From: Bacillota bacterium
GTDB lineage: Bacteria; Bacillota; Clostridia; Acetivibrionales; DSM-1351
Length of the DNA: 64,000 nt
NCBI GenBank assembly: GCA_023416275.1
Contig: JAEZIB010000102.1
Location: forward strand, 152,273 to 216,272
Direction: 5' to 3'
Part shown: positions 43,472-51,449 of the stretch, in pieces
How positions within the stretch are numbered: the first letter of the stretch is position 1
Layout: the number at the start of each line of letters is the position of its first letter
Translations under genes and position numbers: made by a program
The notes under the pieces: model-generated
The model's input: the letters and a program-made list of their open reading frames with translations, nothing else
Told to the model about the DNA's origin: nothing
Database searches by the model: none

Positions 43472-43511
43472 TTTTTCGTCATATAGAGAAGTGGCTTGTA
43501 AAAATGATTAA
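43464..43511 (+). pseudogene. Remnant of a CtkA/HipA-like kinase gene (first 15 codons)
   Basis: ATG 43464 overlaps the end of the HTH gene and reads MIDFSSYREVACKND then stops. CtkA-like kinases in clostridial ICEs begin with a similar MIDFS sequence and continue with a Gly-rich loop for about 300 residues. Everything after the start has been deleted and joined to the VbhA-like gene. Confidence 0.55.
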
Positions 43512-43668
43512 TGAGGCTAACGGCTCAATGTCTATGGAGGGAATGCCGCTCACCGAGGCTGATAAGGATAGAATGAGGCGTTGTGTGGGAAATGATAAAC
43601 TGGTCGAGGAAACGATAGCTGAGCTAGTAAGAAAGCACACGGTTGCTAAGGGATATATTCATGAATAA
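43504..43668 (+). CDS. VbhA-family antitoxin, orphan
   Basis: The 54-residue product (INEANGSMSMEGMPLTEADKDRMRRCVGNDKLVEETIAELVRKHT) matches the small VbhA-type antitoxins, in which a SxxxEG motif inserts into the active site of a Fic toxin. Here SMSMEG provides that motif. No Fic gene follows; a GNAT gene does. The Fic at 13733 carries its own inhibitory helix, so this antitoxin has no visible partner. Confidence 0.75.
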   Translation: MINEANGSMSMEGMPLTEADKDRMRRCVGNDKLVEETIAELVRKHTVAKGYIHE

Positions 43669-43714
43669 CACTTTTTAAGGATTAAAAAGAGTCAAAAAGA
43701 AATCGGGGGTAACC

Positions 43715-44212
43715 ATGAATTACGAGAAGATCTCAGCAAGTGATACTGATTCGATAAAAGAACTGTCAGATATGGCAACGGAAATCGTAAAAGAACATTT
43801 TGATTCTATAATCGGAGCAGCGCAAAATGAATATATGATCCGTAGATTCCAATCAGTTTCTGCAATTACGGAGCAATTGGAGCATGACTATCAATACTAT
43901 TTTGTGAGCGATATCGCCGAAAAAAAAGTGGGCTTTCTTGCGTTTTACCCAAGAGGGAACGAACTATATTTGAGCAAGTTCTATTTGCAAAAAGCGCAAC
44001 GCGGGAAAGGCATCGCAAGAGACATGCTGCAATTTGTCATTCAGCGGGCACAAGAAGATGGTCTTTCTTCCATTACTTTAAATGTCAACAAAAATAACAG
44101 TGCAGTTTTGGCCTATGAAAAATTGGGCTTTAAAAAAATAAGGGAAGAGAAGAACGATATCGGAAATGGTTTCTTTATGGACGATTTCGTATATGAATAT
44201 TTAATTAAATAA
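43715..44212 (+). CDS. GNAT family N-acetyltransferase
   Basis: The 165-residue product contains the acetyl-CoA loop LQKAQRGKGIARDMLQFVIQRAQ (Q/RxxGxG/A, about residues 94-103), the strand SITLNVNKNNSAVLAYEKLGF and the C-terminal beta strands of the GNAT fold. The substrate is unknown. GNATs serve as toxins, antibiotic-modifying enzymes or metabolic enzymes; there is no antitoxin-type gene directly upstream. It is cargo between two T4SS genes and ends before a terminator. Confidence 0.9.
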   Translation: MNYEKISASDTDSIKELSDMATEIVKEHFDSIIGAAQNEYMIRRFQSVSAITEQLEHDYQYYFVSDIAEKKVGFLAFYPRGNELYLSKFYLQKAQRGKGIARDMLQFVIQRAQEDGLSSITLNVNKNNSAVLAYEKLGFKKIREEKNDIGNGFFMDDFVYEYLIK

Positions 44213-44294
44213 ATTCAAATTTATCTAAGCTATTACGACTTAACTCTTAGAGCAAAACTGTAATTTAATAACTTAATAAACTTTAATTTGTATA

Positions 44295-44328
44295 AAACAA
44301 TCTTTCACCATGAGAGGTTGTTTTTTTA
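44295..44328 (+). terminator. Terminator just upstream of virB4
   Basis: AAACAATCTTTC (44295-44306) pairs with GAGAGGTTGTTT (44312-44323, wobble pairs included), followed by T. It ends 22 bases before ATG 44350. Confidence 0.75.
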
Positions 44329-44349
44329 ATGCCAAGAAAGGATGATTAA

Positions 44350-46170
44350 ATGATAAAAACAAAAAGTACAACAGAGCCAAGCAGTGATGTCAAAACATTT
44401 ATAGACATGATCGCTCCCTCTGTTATTAAATTTAATGTAGACCATTTCATATGCGGAAACACCTTCCGCTGTGTATGGGCACTTCGGGAGTATCCAACAA
44501 GTACAAATGAACAGGCAATTCTCCGCCACTTGGGAGAAAAGGATGGTGTTACCCTGCGTATCTACACAAGGCAGGTTACACCGACAGAAGAAAAGAAAAT
44601 CATTCACAATGCAACCAATAAAAACCGTATGAATACGGCGAATACAAATGACTTGCAGCAAACGGTAACAGCAGAGAGCAATCTGCAGGATGTAGTAACA
44701 CTCGTATCTAGCATGCATCGAAACAGAGAGCCACTGCTCCATTGTGCGGTATATATTGAGCTTTCCTCAAGTGACTATGACGGCTTGAAACTTCTGCAAA
44801 CCGATGTGCTAACTGAGCTTGTGCGAAGCAAGCTGAATGTTGACCGTCTTATGCTTCGCCAACAGCAAGGCTTTCTGTGTGTCGGACCAACAGGAAGTAA
44901 TATATTCGGAAGTCAGTTTGAAAGAGTGCTTCCGGCATCCTCCGTTGCAAATCTGTATCCATTTAACTATTCAGGAAAAACAGATGGCAACGGTTTTTAT
45001 TTGGGCAGGGATAAGTTTGGCTCAAATATTCTTGTGGATTTTGACAAGAGAGAGGATGACAAAACAAATCCCTGTATCCTCATTTTAGGTAACTCTGGAC
45101 AGGGCAAAAGCTATCTTTTGAAATTAATTTTATGCAACATACTTGAGTCGGGAAAGAATGTAATCTGTCTTGATGCAGAACATGAGTATGTTGAACTGGC
45201 AGAAAATATCGGTGGCTGCTTTGTGGATCTGATGTCGGGAGAGTATATGATAAACCCATTGGAGCCAAAGTCCTGGGATGAGGGAGGCTCTCCGCAGGAT
45301 AAGGATGCACCTATTGCATTCCGGCAGGCAACAAAACTAAGCCAGCATATATCATTTCTGAAAGACTTTTTCAGATGCTATAAGGATTTTGATGATAAGC
45401 ATATCGATGTCATTGAGATTATGCTTGGCAAGCTGTATGGCAAGTGGAACATTAGTGATAGTACAGATTTTAGCAGTCTTAGTTCTGCCGATTATCCAAT
45501 CCTCTCAGACCTTTACAAGCTGATAGAGGAAGAATATAAAAGTTATGATAAGGCAAAGTATCAGCTGTATACAGTTGAATTGCTGCAGGAAATACTGCTT
45601 GGACTTCATTCGATGTGTCAGGGAGCAGAGAGTAAGTTCTTCAATGGACACACCAATATCACATCCAACCGATTTATTGTGTTTGGGGTAAAAGGATTGC
45701 TTCAGGCAAGCCGAAATGTTAAAAATGCTTTGCTGTTTAATGTTCTTTCATTCATGAGTGATAAGCTACTGACAGAAGGTCACACGGCAGCAGGTATTGA
45801 TGAATTGTATCTGTTCTTAACCAATCTCACTGCAATTGAATATATCCGAAACTTTATGAAACGTGTGCGTAAGAAAGAATCGGCGGTTATTCTAAGTTCA
45901 CAGAACCTTGAAGACTTCAATATTGAAGGCATCAGGGAACTGACAAAGCCGCTGTTCTCTATTCCTACTCATGCGTTTTTATTTAATGCAGGTAATATTG
46001 ACAAGCAGTTTTATATGGATACCCTACAGTTGGAAGAGTCAGAATACAATCTGATTAAATTTCCGCAAAGGGGTGTTTGCCTATATAAATGCGGTAATGA
46101 AAGATACAATCTGGCAGTTCATGCTCCGGTATACAAAGAAAAACTATTTGGAAAGGCAGGTGGAAGATAA
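44350..46170 (+). CDS. VirB4-like conjugation ATPase
   Basis: The 606-residue product is the main T4SS ATPase. The Walker A is GNSGQGKSYLLKLI (about 247-260) and the Walker B is AGIDELYLFL (about 480). TrbE/VirB4-type N-terminal parts (MHRNREPLLHCAVYIELSS) and the SSQNLEDF motif follow the family. It energises substrate transfer and channel assembly at the membrane. AAAGGATG precedes the ATG. The stop TAA is part of a 14-bp sequence that is repeated after the MerR cassette. Confidence 0.93.
   Translation: MIKTKSTTEPSSDVKTFIDMIAPSVIKFNVDHFICGNTFRCVWALREYPTSTNEQAILRHLGEKDGVTLRIYTRQVTPTEEKKIIHNATNKNRMNTANTNDLQQTVTAESNLQDVVTLVSSMHRNREPLLHCAVYIELSSSDYDGLKLLQTDVLTELVRSKLNVDRLMLRQQQGFLCVGPTGSNIFGSQFERVLPASSVANLYPFNYSGKTDGNGFYLGRDKFGSNILVDFDKREDDKTNPCILILGNSGQGKSYLLKLILCNILESGKNVICLDAEHEYVELAENIGGCFVDLMSGEYMINPLEPKSWDEGGSPQDKDAPIAFRQATKLSQHISFLKDFFRCYKDFDDKHIDVIEIMLGKLYGKWNISDSTDFSSLSSADYPILSDLYKLIEEEYKSYDKAKYQLYTVELLQEILLGLHSMCQGAESKFFNGHTNITSNRFIVFGVKGLLQASRNVKNALLFNVLSFMSDKLLTEGHTAAGIDELYLFLTNLTAIEYIRNFMKRVRKKESAVILSSQNLEDFNIEGIRELTKPLFSIPTHAFLFNAGNIDKQFYMDTLQLEESEYNLIKFPQRGVCLYKCGNERYNLAVHAPVYKEKLFGKAGGR
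46157..46170 (+). repeat. Left 14-bp direct repeat flanking the MerR cassette
   Basis: CAGGTGGAAGATAA at 46157-46170 is identical to 47186-47199. It contains the virB4 stop codon. Confidence 0.85.
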
Positions 46171-46184
46171 ATTTATTTTTTCTA

Positions 46185-46215
46185 TTGACTCTCACATTAT
46201 GGTACACTTTATACT
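46185..46215 (+). promoter_or_regulatory. MerR-type promoter with long spacer
   Basis: TTGACT (46185-46190) and TATACT (46210-46215) are separated by 19 bases, the lengthened spacer typical of promoters activated by MerR proteins. They lie 45 bases before the MerR start, so autoregulation is likely. Confidence 0.8.
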
Positions 46216-46258
46216 AAAAATGAGCTCAAGAAAACCACATATATGTGAGGTGTAATAA

Positions 46259-47077
46259 ATGTTAAGAATAGGTGATTTTTCAAAGTTATCAAGGATTAGT
46301 ATACGAATGTTACGGCATTATGATGAATTAGGATTATTGGTTCCTCAAAGCACTGATTGTTATACAAGCTATCGTTATTACAGCGAGGAACAGCTACCAA
46401 TCGCGGCTAGAATTACTGCGCTGAAGGATATGGGTTTCAGTCTTGCAACAATTTTGGAGATATTGAAAAGCTATGATAATCCAAAGGCATTGTCGGAGTT
46501 TTTAACAATTAAACGAGCTGAGGTACAGGCACAAGCGGAAGAAATCAGCCAGCGTTTACTTCTCCTTGAAACAACCATAACGAGGTTAAGAAAGGATGAT
46601 ACCGCTATGAATTACAATGTAGTATTAAAAACATTACCTGAAAGGTATGTTGCAAGTGTGAGAAAAATAATACCCGCTTATGATCAAGAGGGTATATTAT
46701 GGAATACGTTAATGACGGAAACAGCAACGATCAACCTGCAACAGGCTTTCTGTGGTGATAGTCTTGCGATTTTTCATGATGAGGGGTTTAAGGAAAGCGA
46801 TGTAGATGTAGAGATACAAATTTCGGTAAAGGGACAGTTCCAAAATACTGAGAATGTTATATTTAAAACAGTTCCTGCGGTGGAAATTGCTTCAGCAACT
46901 TACAAGGGTAGCTACGAGCAGTTAACTGCTGTTAATCAGGCTGTAGCAAATTGGGTAAATGATAATGGTTATGAATTCAATGGTGCAATGTTCTGTATTT
47001 ATCATGTAAGCCCTGCACAAACACAAAATCCTAATGAATTAGTAACTGAAGTTTGTTACCCAGTAAAAAAGAAATAA
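46259..47077 (+). CDS. MerR family regulator with GyrI-like effector-binding domain
   Basis: The 272-residue product starts with the MerR winged helix (LRIGDFSKLSRISIRMLRHYDELGLL...YRYYSEEQLP), then a coiled-coil dimer helix (about residues 80-118). A C-terminal GyrI/Rob-like ligand domain follows (VVLKTLPERYVASVRKIIP...VPAVEIASATYKGSYEQL...EVCYPVKK), as in BmrR-type multidrug sensors. The promoter upstream has a 19-base spacer. No transporter gene is adjacent, so it may control genes elsewhere. The cassette has its own promoter and terminator and is flanked by 14-bp direct repeats. Confidence 0.92.
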   Translation: MLRIGDFSKLSRISIRMLRHYDELGLLVPQSTDCYTSYRYYSEEQLPIAARITALKDMGFSLATILEILKSYDNPKALSEFLTIKRAEVQAQAEEISQRLLLLETTITRLRKDDTAMNYNVVLKTLPERYVASVRKIIPAYDQEGILWNTLMTETATINLQQAFCGDSLAIFHDEGFKESDVDVEIQISVKGQFQNTENVIFKTVPAVEIASATYKGSYEQLTAVNQAVANWVNDNGYEFNGAMFCIYHVSPAQTQNPNELVTEVCYPVKKK

Positions 47078-47090
47078 TAAGTTTTTTAAG

Positions 47091-47126
47091 AACCGTTTGC
47101 AGAATTATAGGCAGGCGGTTTTTTTT
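47091..47126 (+). terminator. Terminator of the MerR gene
   Basis: AACCGTTTGC (47091-47100) pairs with GCAGGCGGTT (47111-47120), followed by six T. Confidence 0.85.
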
Positions 47127-47185
47127 GTGCGCAAATTTAGTATTCAAGAAATTTAGGTTATATAAGAGATTAATACTCAGAAAGT

Positions 47186-47199
47186 CAGGTGGAAGATAA
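47186..47199 (+). repeat. Right 14-bp direct repeat flanking the MerR cassette
   Basis: It is identical to 46157-46170. Its last A is also the first base of the next gene's ATG. Confidence 0.85.
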
Positions 47200-47687
47200 T
47201 GAGCATCCAAAGGGATTTAGAAGAACACAGGAAGAAAAAACAGGAAATTTTAGAAGATATGAAGGCCTGCATAACATATTCTCCGAATCAGGAGAATGAT
47301 CTGCTTTGCTTGATGGAACAGTATCTTAAAGCAGAAAAAGAAAGAAGACCAAGGATTCTTCAACAGATAAAAAAGTGTATAAACGGCGAGGATTACGACA
47401 ATCCTTTTGCAGCATATTACTGTTACTTTGAAGATGATGTCGCAAGGTTTGACCAGATTCTCAATAAGTTCATTGACCACATAAAGACATATTGCCAAAA
47501 TACATTAGAGGTCAGGCAAATTATTCAGCTTATTGTTATTGAACTGAATAATCTGAATTCGAGCTGCCGAGGTGAACTGATTGATGCATACAGACGTGAA
47601 AAGCTGATTTCCTTTCTTGGGGAGGCGGGCAGGATTGTAAAATGTGATGGTGTAAAAAACATTATAAATGAGCATCGCACATGGTAA
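47199..47687 (+). CDS. Hypothetical ICE protein downstream of VirB4
   Basis: The 162-residue product is charged and helical (QRDLEEHRKKKQEILEDMKACITYSPNQENDLLCLMEQYLKAEKERR...). It has no membrane segment or known motif. Without the MerR cassette its ATG would overlap the virB4 stop as TAATG, so it was originally coupled to virB4 and may be a VirB4 partner. AGGTGGA serves as ribosome site. Confidence 0.7.
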   Translation: MSIQRDLEEHRKKKQEILEDMKACITYSPNQENDLLCLMEQYLKAEKERRPRILQQIKKCINGEDYDNPFAAYYCYFEDDVARFDQILNKFIDHIKTYCQNTLEVRQIIQLIVIELNNLNSSCRGELIDAYRREKLISFLGEAGRIVKCDGVKNIINEHRTW

Positions 47688-47699
47688 GGCGGTGATATA

Positions 47700-48767
47700 G
47701 TGGATTTAAGAGAGCAGAAATTTGGAATTGAAATTGAAATGACAGGAATTACAAGGCAAAGAGCCGCTCAAGCCATAGCAGAATACTTGGGAACTACACC
47801 GCAATATGATGGAGGTGCATATAGAGAGTATTCTGTTACTGATAATGAGAACCGGAGATGGAAGCTTGTAAGTGATGGGAGTATTCAGTGTCAAAAGAAA
47901 GTGGATAATCGAAAGCAGGCAGCAGACAGGGAGCATAGTGTTGAGTTTGTAAGTCCAATCTGTAAGTATGAAGATATTGAGAAAATACAAGAGATGGTAA
48001 GAGTATTAAGGGAGGCAGGAGCATTTTGTAACAAGTCTTGTGGGATTCACATACACATTAATGCTGCTCCATTTGAGGCATACCAGTTAAGAAATCTTGT
48101 TAATATTATTGCATCAAAAGAAGATATGGTCTATCGTGCTTTGCAGGTGGATTCTCAAAGGGAAAGCCGATACTGCAAGAAAATTGATCCCGAATTCCTT
48201 AAAAAACTGAACCGCCAAAAGCCAAGTACGAGAAGCGAATTGCAGGATTTATGGTACAACGGCAGGGACGGCAGCCATCAGCATTACCACGATAGCAGAT
48301 ACCACTGCTTGAACCTACACTCTGTTTTTCAAAAAGGGACGATAGAATTCCGAGCCTTTAACGGCTCAATTCATGCCGGAAAATTAAAAGCTTATATACA
48401 ATTTTGTATGGCGATTACCGCACAAGCCTATAACCAAAGGTCGGCAAGTCCAATTAAAACTGTATCGGAGAATGAAAAATATACCTTTCGTGTTTGGCTT
48501 CTTCGCCTTGGTTTAATCGGGGATGATTTCAAAACGGCAAGGAAACATCTGCTTGATAACTTGGAGGGAAACATAGCATGGAAATCTCCGGAACAGGCAG
48601 AGGCGCAGAAAGAAAGAATTCGTAAGAAAAGAGAACTGGAGCTACAGCAAGGCAATGGAGGAGAACCAGTTCAAACACAACAGCAAGACCAAGAGGAAGA
48701 ACAGGATATCGACATACATGAGCGTGAGCAGGAGGAAGAATCCCCTGCTTTTTCTATGTCTATGTAA
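47700..48767 (+). CDS. Amidoligase family enzyme
   Basis: The 355-residue product belongs to the putative amidoligase family (ATP-grasp/glutamine-synthetase-like fold). FGIEIEMTGITRQRAAQAI gives the N-terminal acidic metal site; KLVSDGSIQ, VEFVSPICKYEDIEKIQEMV, CGIHIHINA and GTIEFRAFNGSIHAGKLKAYI follow in the expected order. Such enzymes are predicted to form amide or isopeptide bonds. The GTG start overlaps a GGCGGTGAT ribosome region. The C-terminal tail is Gln/Glu-rich and ends in SPAFSMSM. The next gene is a gamma-glutamylcyclotransferase, a pairing predicted to make and break gamma-glutamyl linkages. Confidence 0.88.
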   Translation: MDLREQKFGIEIEMTGITRQRAAQAIAEYLGTTPQYDGGAYREYSVTDNENRRWKLVSDGSIQCQKKVDNRKQAADREHSVEFVSPICKYEDIEKIQEMVRVLREAGAFCNKSCGIHIHINAAPFEAYQLRNLVNIIASKEDMVYRALQVDSQRESRYCKKIDPEFLKKLNRQKPSTRSELQDLWYNGRDGSHQHYHDSRYHCLNLHSVFQKGTIEFRAFNGSIHAGKLKAYIQFCMAITAQAYNQRSASPIKTVSENEKYTFRVWLLRLGLIGDDFKTARKHLLDNLEGNIAWKSPEQAEAQKERIRKKRELELQQGNGGEPVQTQQQDQEEEQDIDIHEREQEEESPAFSMSM

Positions 48768-48780
48768 ATAATGGGATACA

Positions 48781-48829
48781 GGTTTGTGTCGCACTGCAAA
48801 CACAAACTTGATATGCATAAAAGCAGTGC
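48781..48829 (+). promoter_or_regulatory. Candidate H-type pseudoknot in front of the GGCT gene
   Basis: GTTTGTGT (48782-48789) pairs with ACACAAAC (48800-48807). The loop contains GCACTGC (48791-48797), which can pair with GCAGTGC (48823-48829). The second helix ends five bases before the AAGGGG ribosome site of the next gene. This could control translation. Confidence 0.45.
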
Positions 48830-48844
48830 AGATAAGGGGTGGAA

Positions 48845-49348
48845 ATGAACAAAGAAAAAATATATATTGCCTATGGCAGCAACCTGAATCTGAGGCAAAT
48901 GAAATACCGATGTCCTACTGCAAAAGTGCTAGGAACCTCAGAAATCAAAGACTACACACTGCTGTTCAGAGGTTCAAAAACGGGTTCATATGCAACTATT
49001 GAGCCTTGCGAAGGAGGTACTGTTCCTGTTTTGCTTTGGAGAGTAAAGCCTAAAGACGAAATTTCTCTTGATCGATATGAAGGGTACCCGAGGTTTTATG
49101 AGAAAGATACAATGGAACTTAAATTAGACGGAAAAGCAGTTTCGGCTTTTGTGTATGTCATGACAGAGGGGCATCAGCTTGGTATGCCGTCTGAGTCTTA
49201 TCGGAAAACAATAGAAGAAGGCTACAAGACTGCAGGATTTGATACTTCTATCCTTGAAAATGCGATTGCACTTACTAAAGAAAGAATGGTGATGGAACAA
49301 GAAAATTCACCAGAACAGGATAATCTTCTTGGGATGATATGGTGGTGA
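48845..49348 (+). CDS. Gamma-glutamylcyclotransferase-like (AIG2/GGCT) protein
   Basis: The 167-residue product has the GGCT substrate loop YGSNLNLRQM at its start. The fold signature continues with GTVPVLLWRVKPKDEISLDRYEGYPRFYEKDTMEL, containing the conserved catalytic-type acid (Glu in DRYEGYP). These enzymes cleave gamma-glutamyl amides through 5-oxoproline. It directly follows the amidoligase gene. ATG 48845 is favoured over GTG 48839 because AAGGGG lies five bases upstream. The tail SPEQDNLLGMIWW is unusual. Confidence 0.9.
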   Translation: MNKEKIYIAYGSNLNLRQMKYRCPTAKVLGTSEIKDYTLLFRGSKTGSYATIEPCEGGTVPVLLWRVKPKDEISLDRYEGYPRFYEKDTMELKLDGKAVSAFVYVMTEGHQLGMPSESYRKTIEEGYKTAGFDTSILENAIALTKERMVMEQENSPEQDNLLGMIWW

Positions 49349-49354
49349 TAAAGT

Positions 49355-50455
49355 ATGGCGGATCCTGTTTTAATTGCAAAAGCGGCGGCAATTGCACTCA
49401 GTGATGAGAGAGTTAGGAAAGGAATTGGGTGGACGATTGCTGCAATACTCTCACCTGTCATTGTAATTGTGGCTCTCATATGTGGTATGCTTTCGGGAGC
49501 CGCAAATCACAATAATACTGCACTTGATTTGTGTTTTCATGGCGGAGTAATAGCAGGGAATATACCGGAAGATTACCGGGGGCAAATAGAAGATATGCGT
49601 AACAGTTTTACAATGCTTGATGAAAAAATATCAGATATCAATGCAATGATGGAGAATGGAGATAGTCTTGACTCAATAAGGGTTAAGGCTGTTTTTTATT
49701 CTCTGTATTTCGGCGCTGACCAGCCTTCAATGATTGAAAGTAAGAAATATGTAGACTGCTTTGTTACATATCAAGAACGAACCAGAAATGTTACAAAGGA
49801 CGATGGAACAACGGCTGAGGAAAGTTATACAGTTCCTGTGTCAATAAAAGATTTGTCGGTTATATATAAAAATATTAATTTTACATTTAGTAAAACTGTT
49901 GATTATGAGGATATGGCGAATGCTAATGAAATATATTACCGCATGGCTTATGGGATTGCGGCACCTCTAGAGGATGACAATACGAAGGGGTGGGATGGCT
50001 GGACGTACCAGTTATCATCGGAAGAAAAGGAAAATTTGTATCATGATCTGCCAGCAGGAGAAAAGGGAAGCGAGATTGTAAAGCTCGCCATGTCAAGGCT
50101 TGGCGATCCCTATTCTCAAGAGAAAAGAGGACAGGGAAGATACACAGACTGCAGCTATCTGTCTATGTGGTGTTACAGGCAAATCGGCATTTCAATTCCG
50201 GGAACGGCAGCGGAGCAGGGAAAATTCTGTGCTGAAAATGGTCTGACGGTATCCAAAGAGGATATAGTTCCCGGTGACTTAGTATTCTGGAGTTACAGAC
50301 CAAACGGGAGGTTTATGAACATAACCCATGTTGGAATTTATGCAGGAAACGGAAAAGTAATTGATGCATCTTCCTCAAAAGGCATGGTAGTTTACAGAAA
50401 TTTATTTAATTCAGATAAGCAGGTTCTGTACGGCAGACCACATATTAAAGAATAG
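49355..50455 (+). CDS. NlpC/P60 (C40) peptidoglycan hydrolase of the T4SS
   Basis: The 366-residue product has one membrane segment (WTIAAILSPVIVIVALICGML, about residues 28-48), a helical exterior part and a C-terminal C40 domain. The catalytic Cys is in YTDCSYLSMW (about 264) and the His in ITHVGIYAG (about 323). VIDASSS provides the third region. It fills the VirB1-like role of opening the cell wall for the mating channel. It begins six bases after the GGCT stop, so it is in the same operon. Confidence 0.93.
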   Translation: MADPVLIAKAAAIALSDERVRKGIGWTIAAILSPVIVIVALICGMLSGAANHNNTALDLCFHGGVIAGNIPEDYRGQIEDMRNSFTMLDEKISDINAMMENGDSLDSIRVKAVFYSLYFGADQPSMIESKKYVDCFVTYQERTRNVTKDDGTTAEESYTVPVSIKDLSVIYKNINFTFSKTVDYEDMANANEIYYRMAYGIAAPLEDDNTKGWDGWTYQLSSEEKENLYHDLPAGEKGSEIVKLAMSRLGDPYSQEKRGQGRYTDCSYLSMWCYRQIGISIPGTAAEQGKFCAENGLTVSKEDIVPGDLVFWSYRPNGRFMNITHVGIYAGNGKVIDASSSKGMVVYRNLFNSDKQVLYGRPHIKE

Positions 50456-50469
50456 AAGAGAGGTAAAGT

Positions 50470-51045
50470 ATGTTAACAACAAACGCAATATTTGAAAGAA
50501 AAATCAATGCACTTAATACAAGACCTTGTGTAATTGAGGCAATTGAAGTATTGAGCAGCAAAGAGTATGAGAATTTCAAAAGTACTCTTTTAACGGACAG
50601 AGCATTCATTGCCGACAGGAAAGAGGATATGTTTACCGACTCGTTAGGTAAAATCCACTGTTTGCTTGCTATGAACGATGAAAGCGGTGATGGGATTTTA
50701 ATAAACAGCAGCGGTTATGACTACGCAAGATATGTCAGCTTTATGCCGAACATCAAAGCCTATATTGAGCAGCAGATTTCACTTGTGGCAGACAAGATTA
50801 TTAAGGATGCAGCCGAAAATACTTCAAACGGAAGCTGGGCTGTTTCTTTTGAAGAAATCAGCGAACAATTTGAGCTTACTGTAAAAGAAAATAACGGTAT
50901 CGGAAGTATGCTCTTATCAGAACTGGAAAGTAGAAAAGAAATGGCTGAAATTATAGTAGTAGATGGAGGCTTTAACATGGTTCTATATCTTGATTATTGC
51001 AAAAATCTTGAGGAATCTTCGATGAATCAGAACATGGGAATATGA
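50470..51045 (+). CDS. Hypothetical ICE protein (DUF6329-like)
   Basis: The 191-residue acidic product has two similar halves with the pattern CVIEAIEVLSSKEYENFKSTLL and DRAFIADRKEDMF, followed by a dense amphipathic region. It resembles accessory proteins of this ICE class that carry DUF6329; I am not certain of the name. It ends in SSMNQNMGI, another Met-rich tail. Confidence 0.6.
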   Translation: MLTTNAIFERKINALNTRPCVIEAIEVLSSKEYENFKSTLLTDRAFIADRKEDMFTDSLGKIHCLLAMNDESGDGILINSSGYDYARYVSFMPNIKAYIEQQISLVADKIIKDAAENTSNGSWAVSFEEISEQFELTVKENNGIGSMLLSELESRKEMAEIIVVDGGFNMVLYLDYCKNLEESSMNQNMGI

Positions 51046-51059
51046 GGGGGTGAGGCTTT

Positions 51060-51434
51060 ATGAAGAAAGAAAATACCATCCGGGTATTGAAAATTGAACC
51101 CGGAAAAATGCCATATGAAAAAGAAATTCAGAATGACTTAGAAGGAATTCAAGCAGAAGTGGAGGGACTGTTTGAATGTGTTTATCTTGATGACAACTGT
51201 ATTGCAGTAGTTAATGAAGAAGGAAAAATAAATGGCTTGGAATTAAATCGCAGGATAGGTAATGACATAATTGCCGGTCCTTTTTTTATTTGCGGTGACA
51301 GCGAAGAAGGAGAATTTGTATCACTAACGGATGAACAATTAAAAAGTTTCGCAAGTGAATACAAAGATATTCATTCCTTTACAGGCGAAGAACCAGAGGC
51401 ACAGCCAAGAATGATAATTATTGGTTTTAACTAG
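51060..51434 (+). CDS. DUF3846 domain protein
   Basis: The 124-residue product reads IRVLKIEPGKMPYEKEIQNDLEGIQAEVEGLFECVYLDDNCIAVVNEEGKINGLELNRR, then GNDIIAGPFFICGDSEEGEFVSL. This is the DUF3846 domain, common in conjugative elements and phages and of unknown role. The gene is preceded by GGGGGTGAGG. Confidence 0.88.
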   Translation: MKKENTIRVLKIEPGKMPYEKEIQNDLEGIQAEVEGLFECVYLDDNCIAVVNEEGKINGLELNRRIGNDIIAGPFFICGDSEEGEFVSLTDEQLKSFASEYKDIHSFTGEEPEAQPRMIIIGFN

Positions 51435-51449
51435 AGGAGGTTGATTTTT

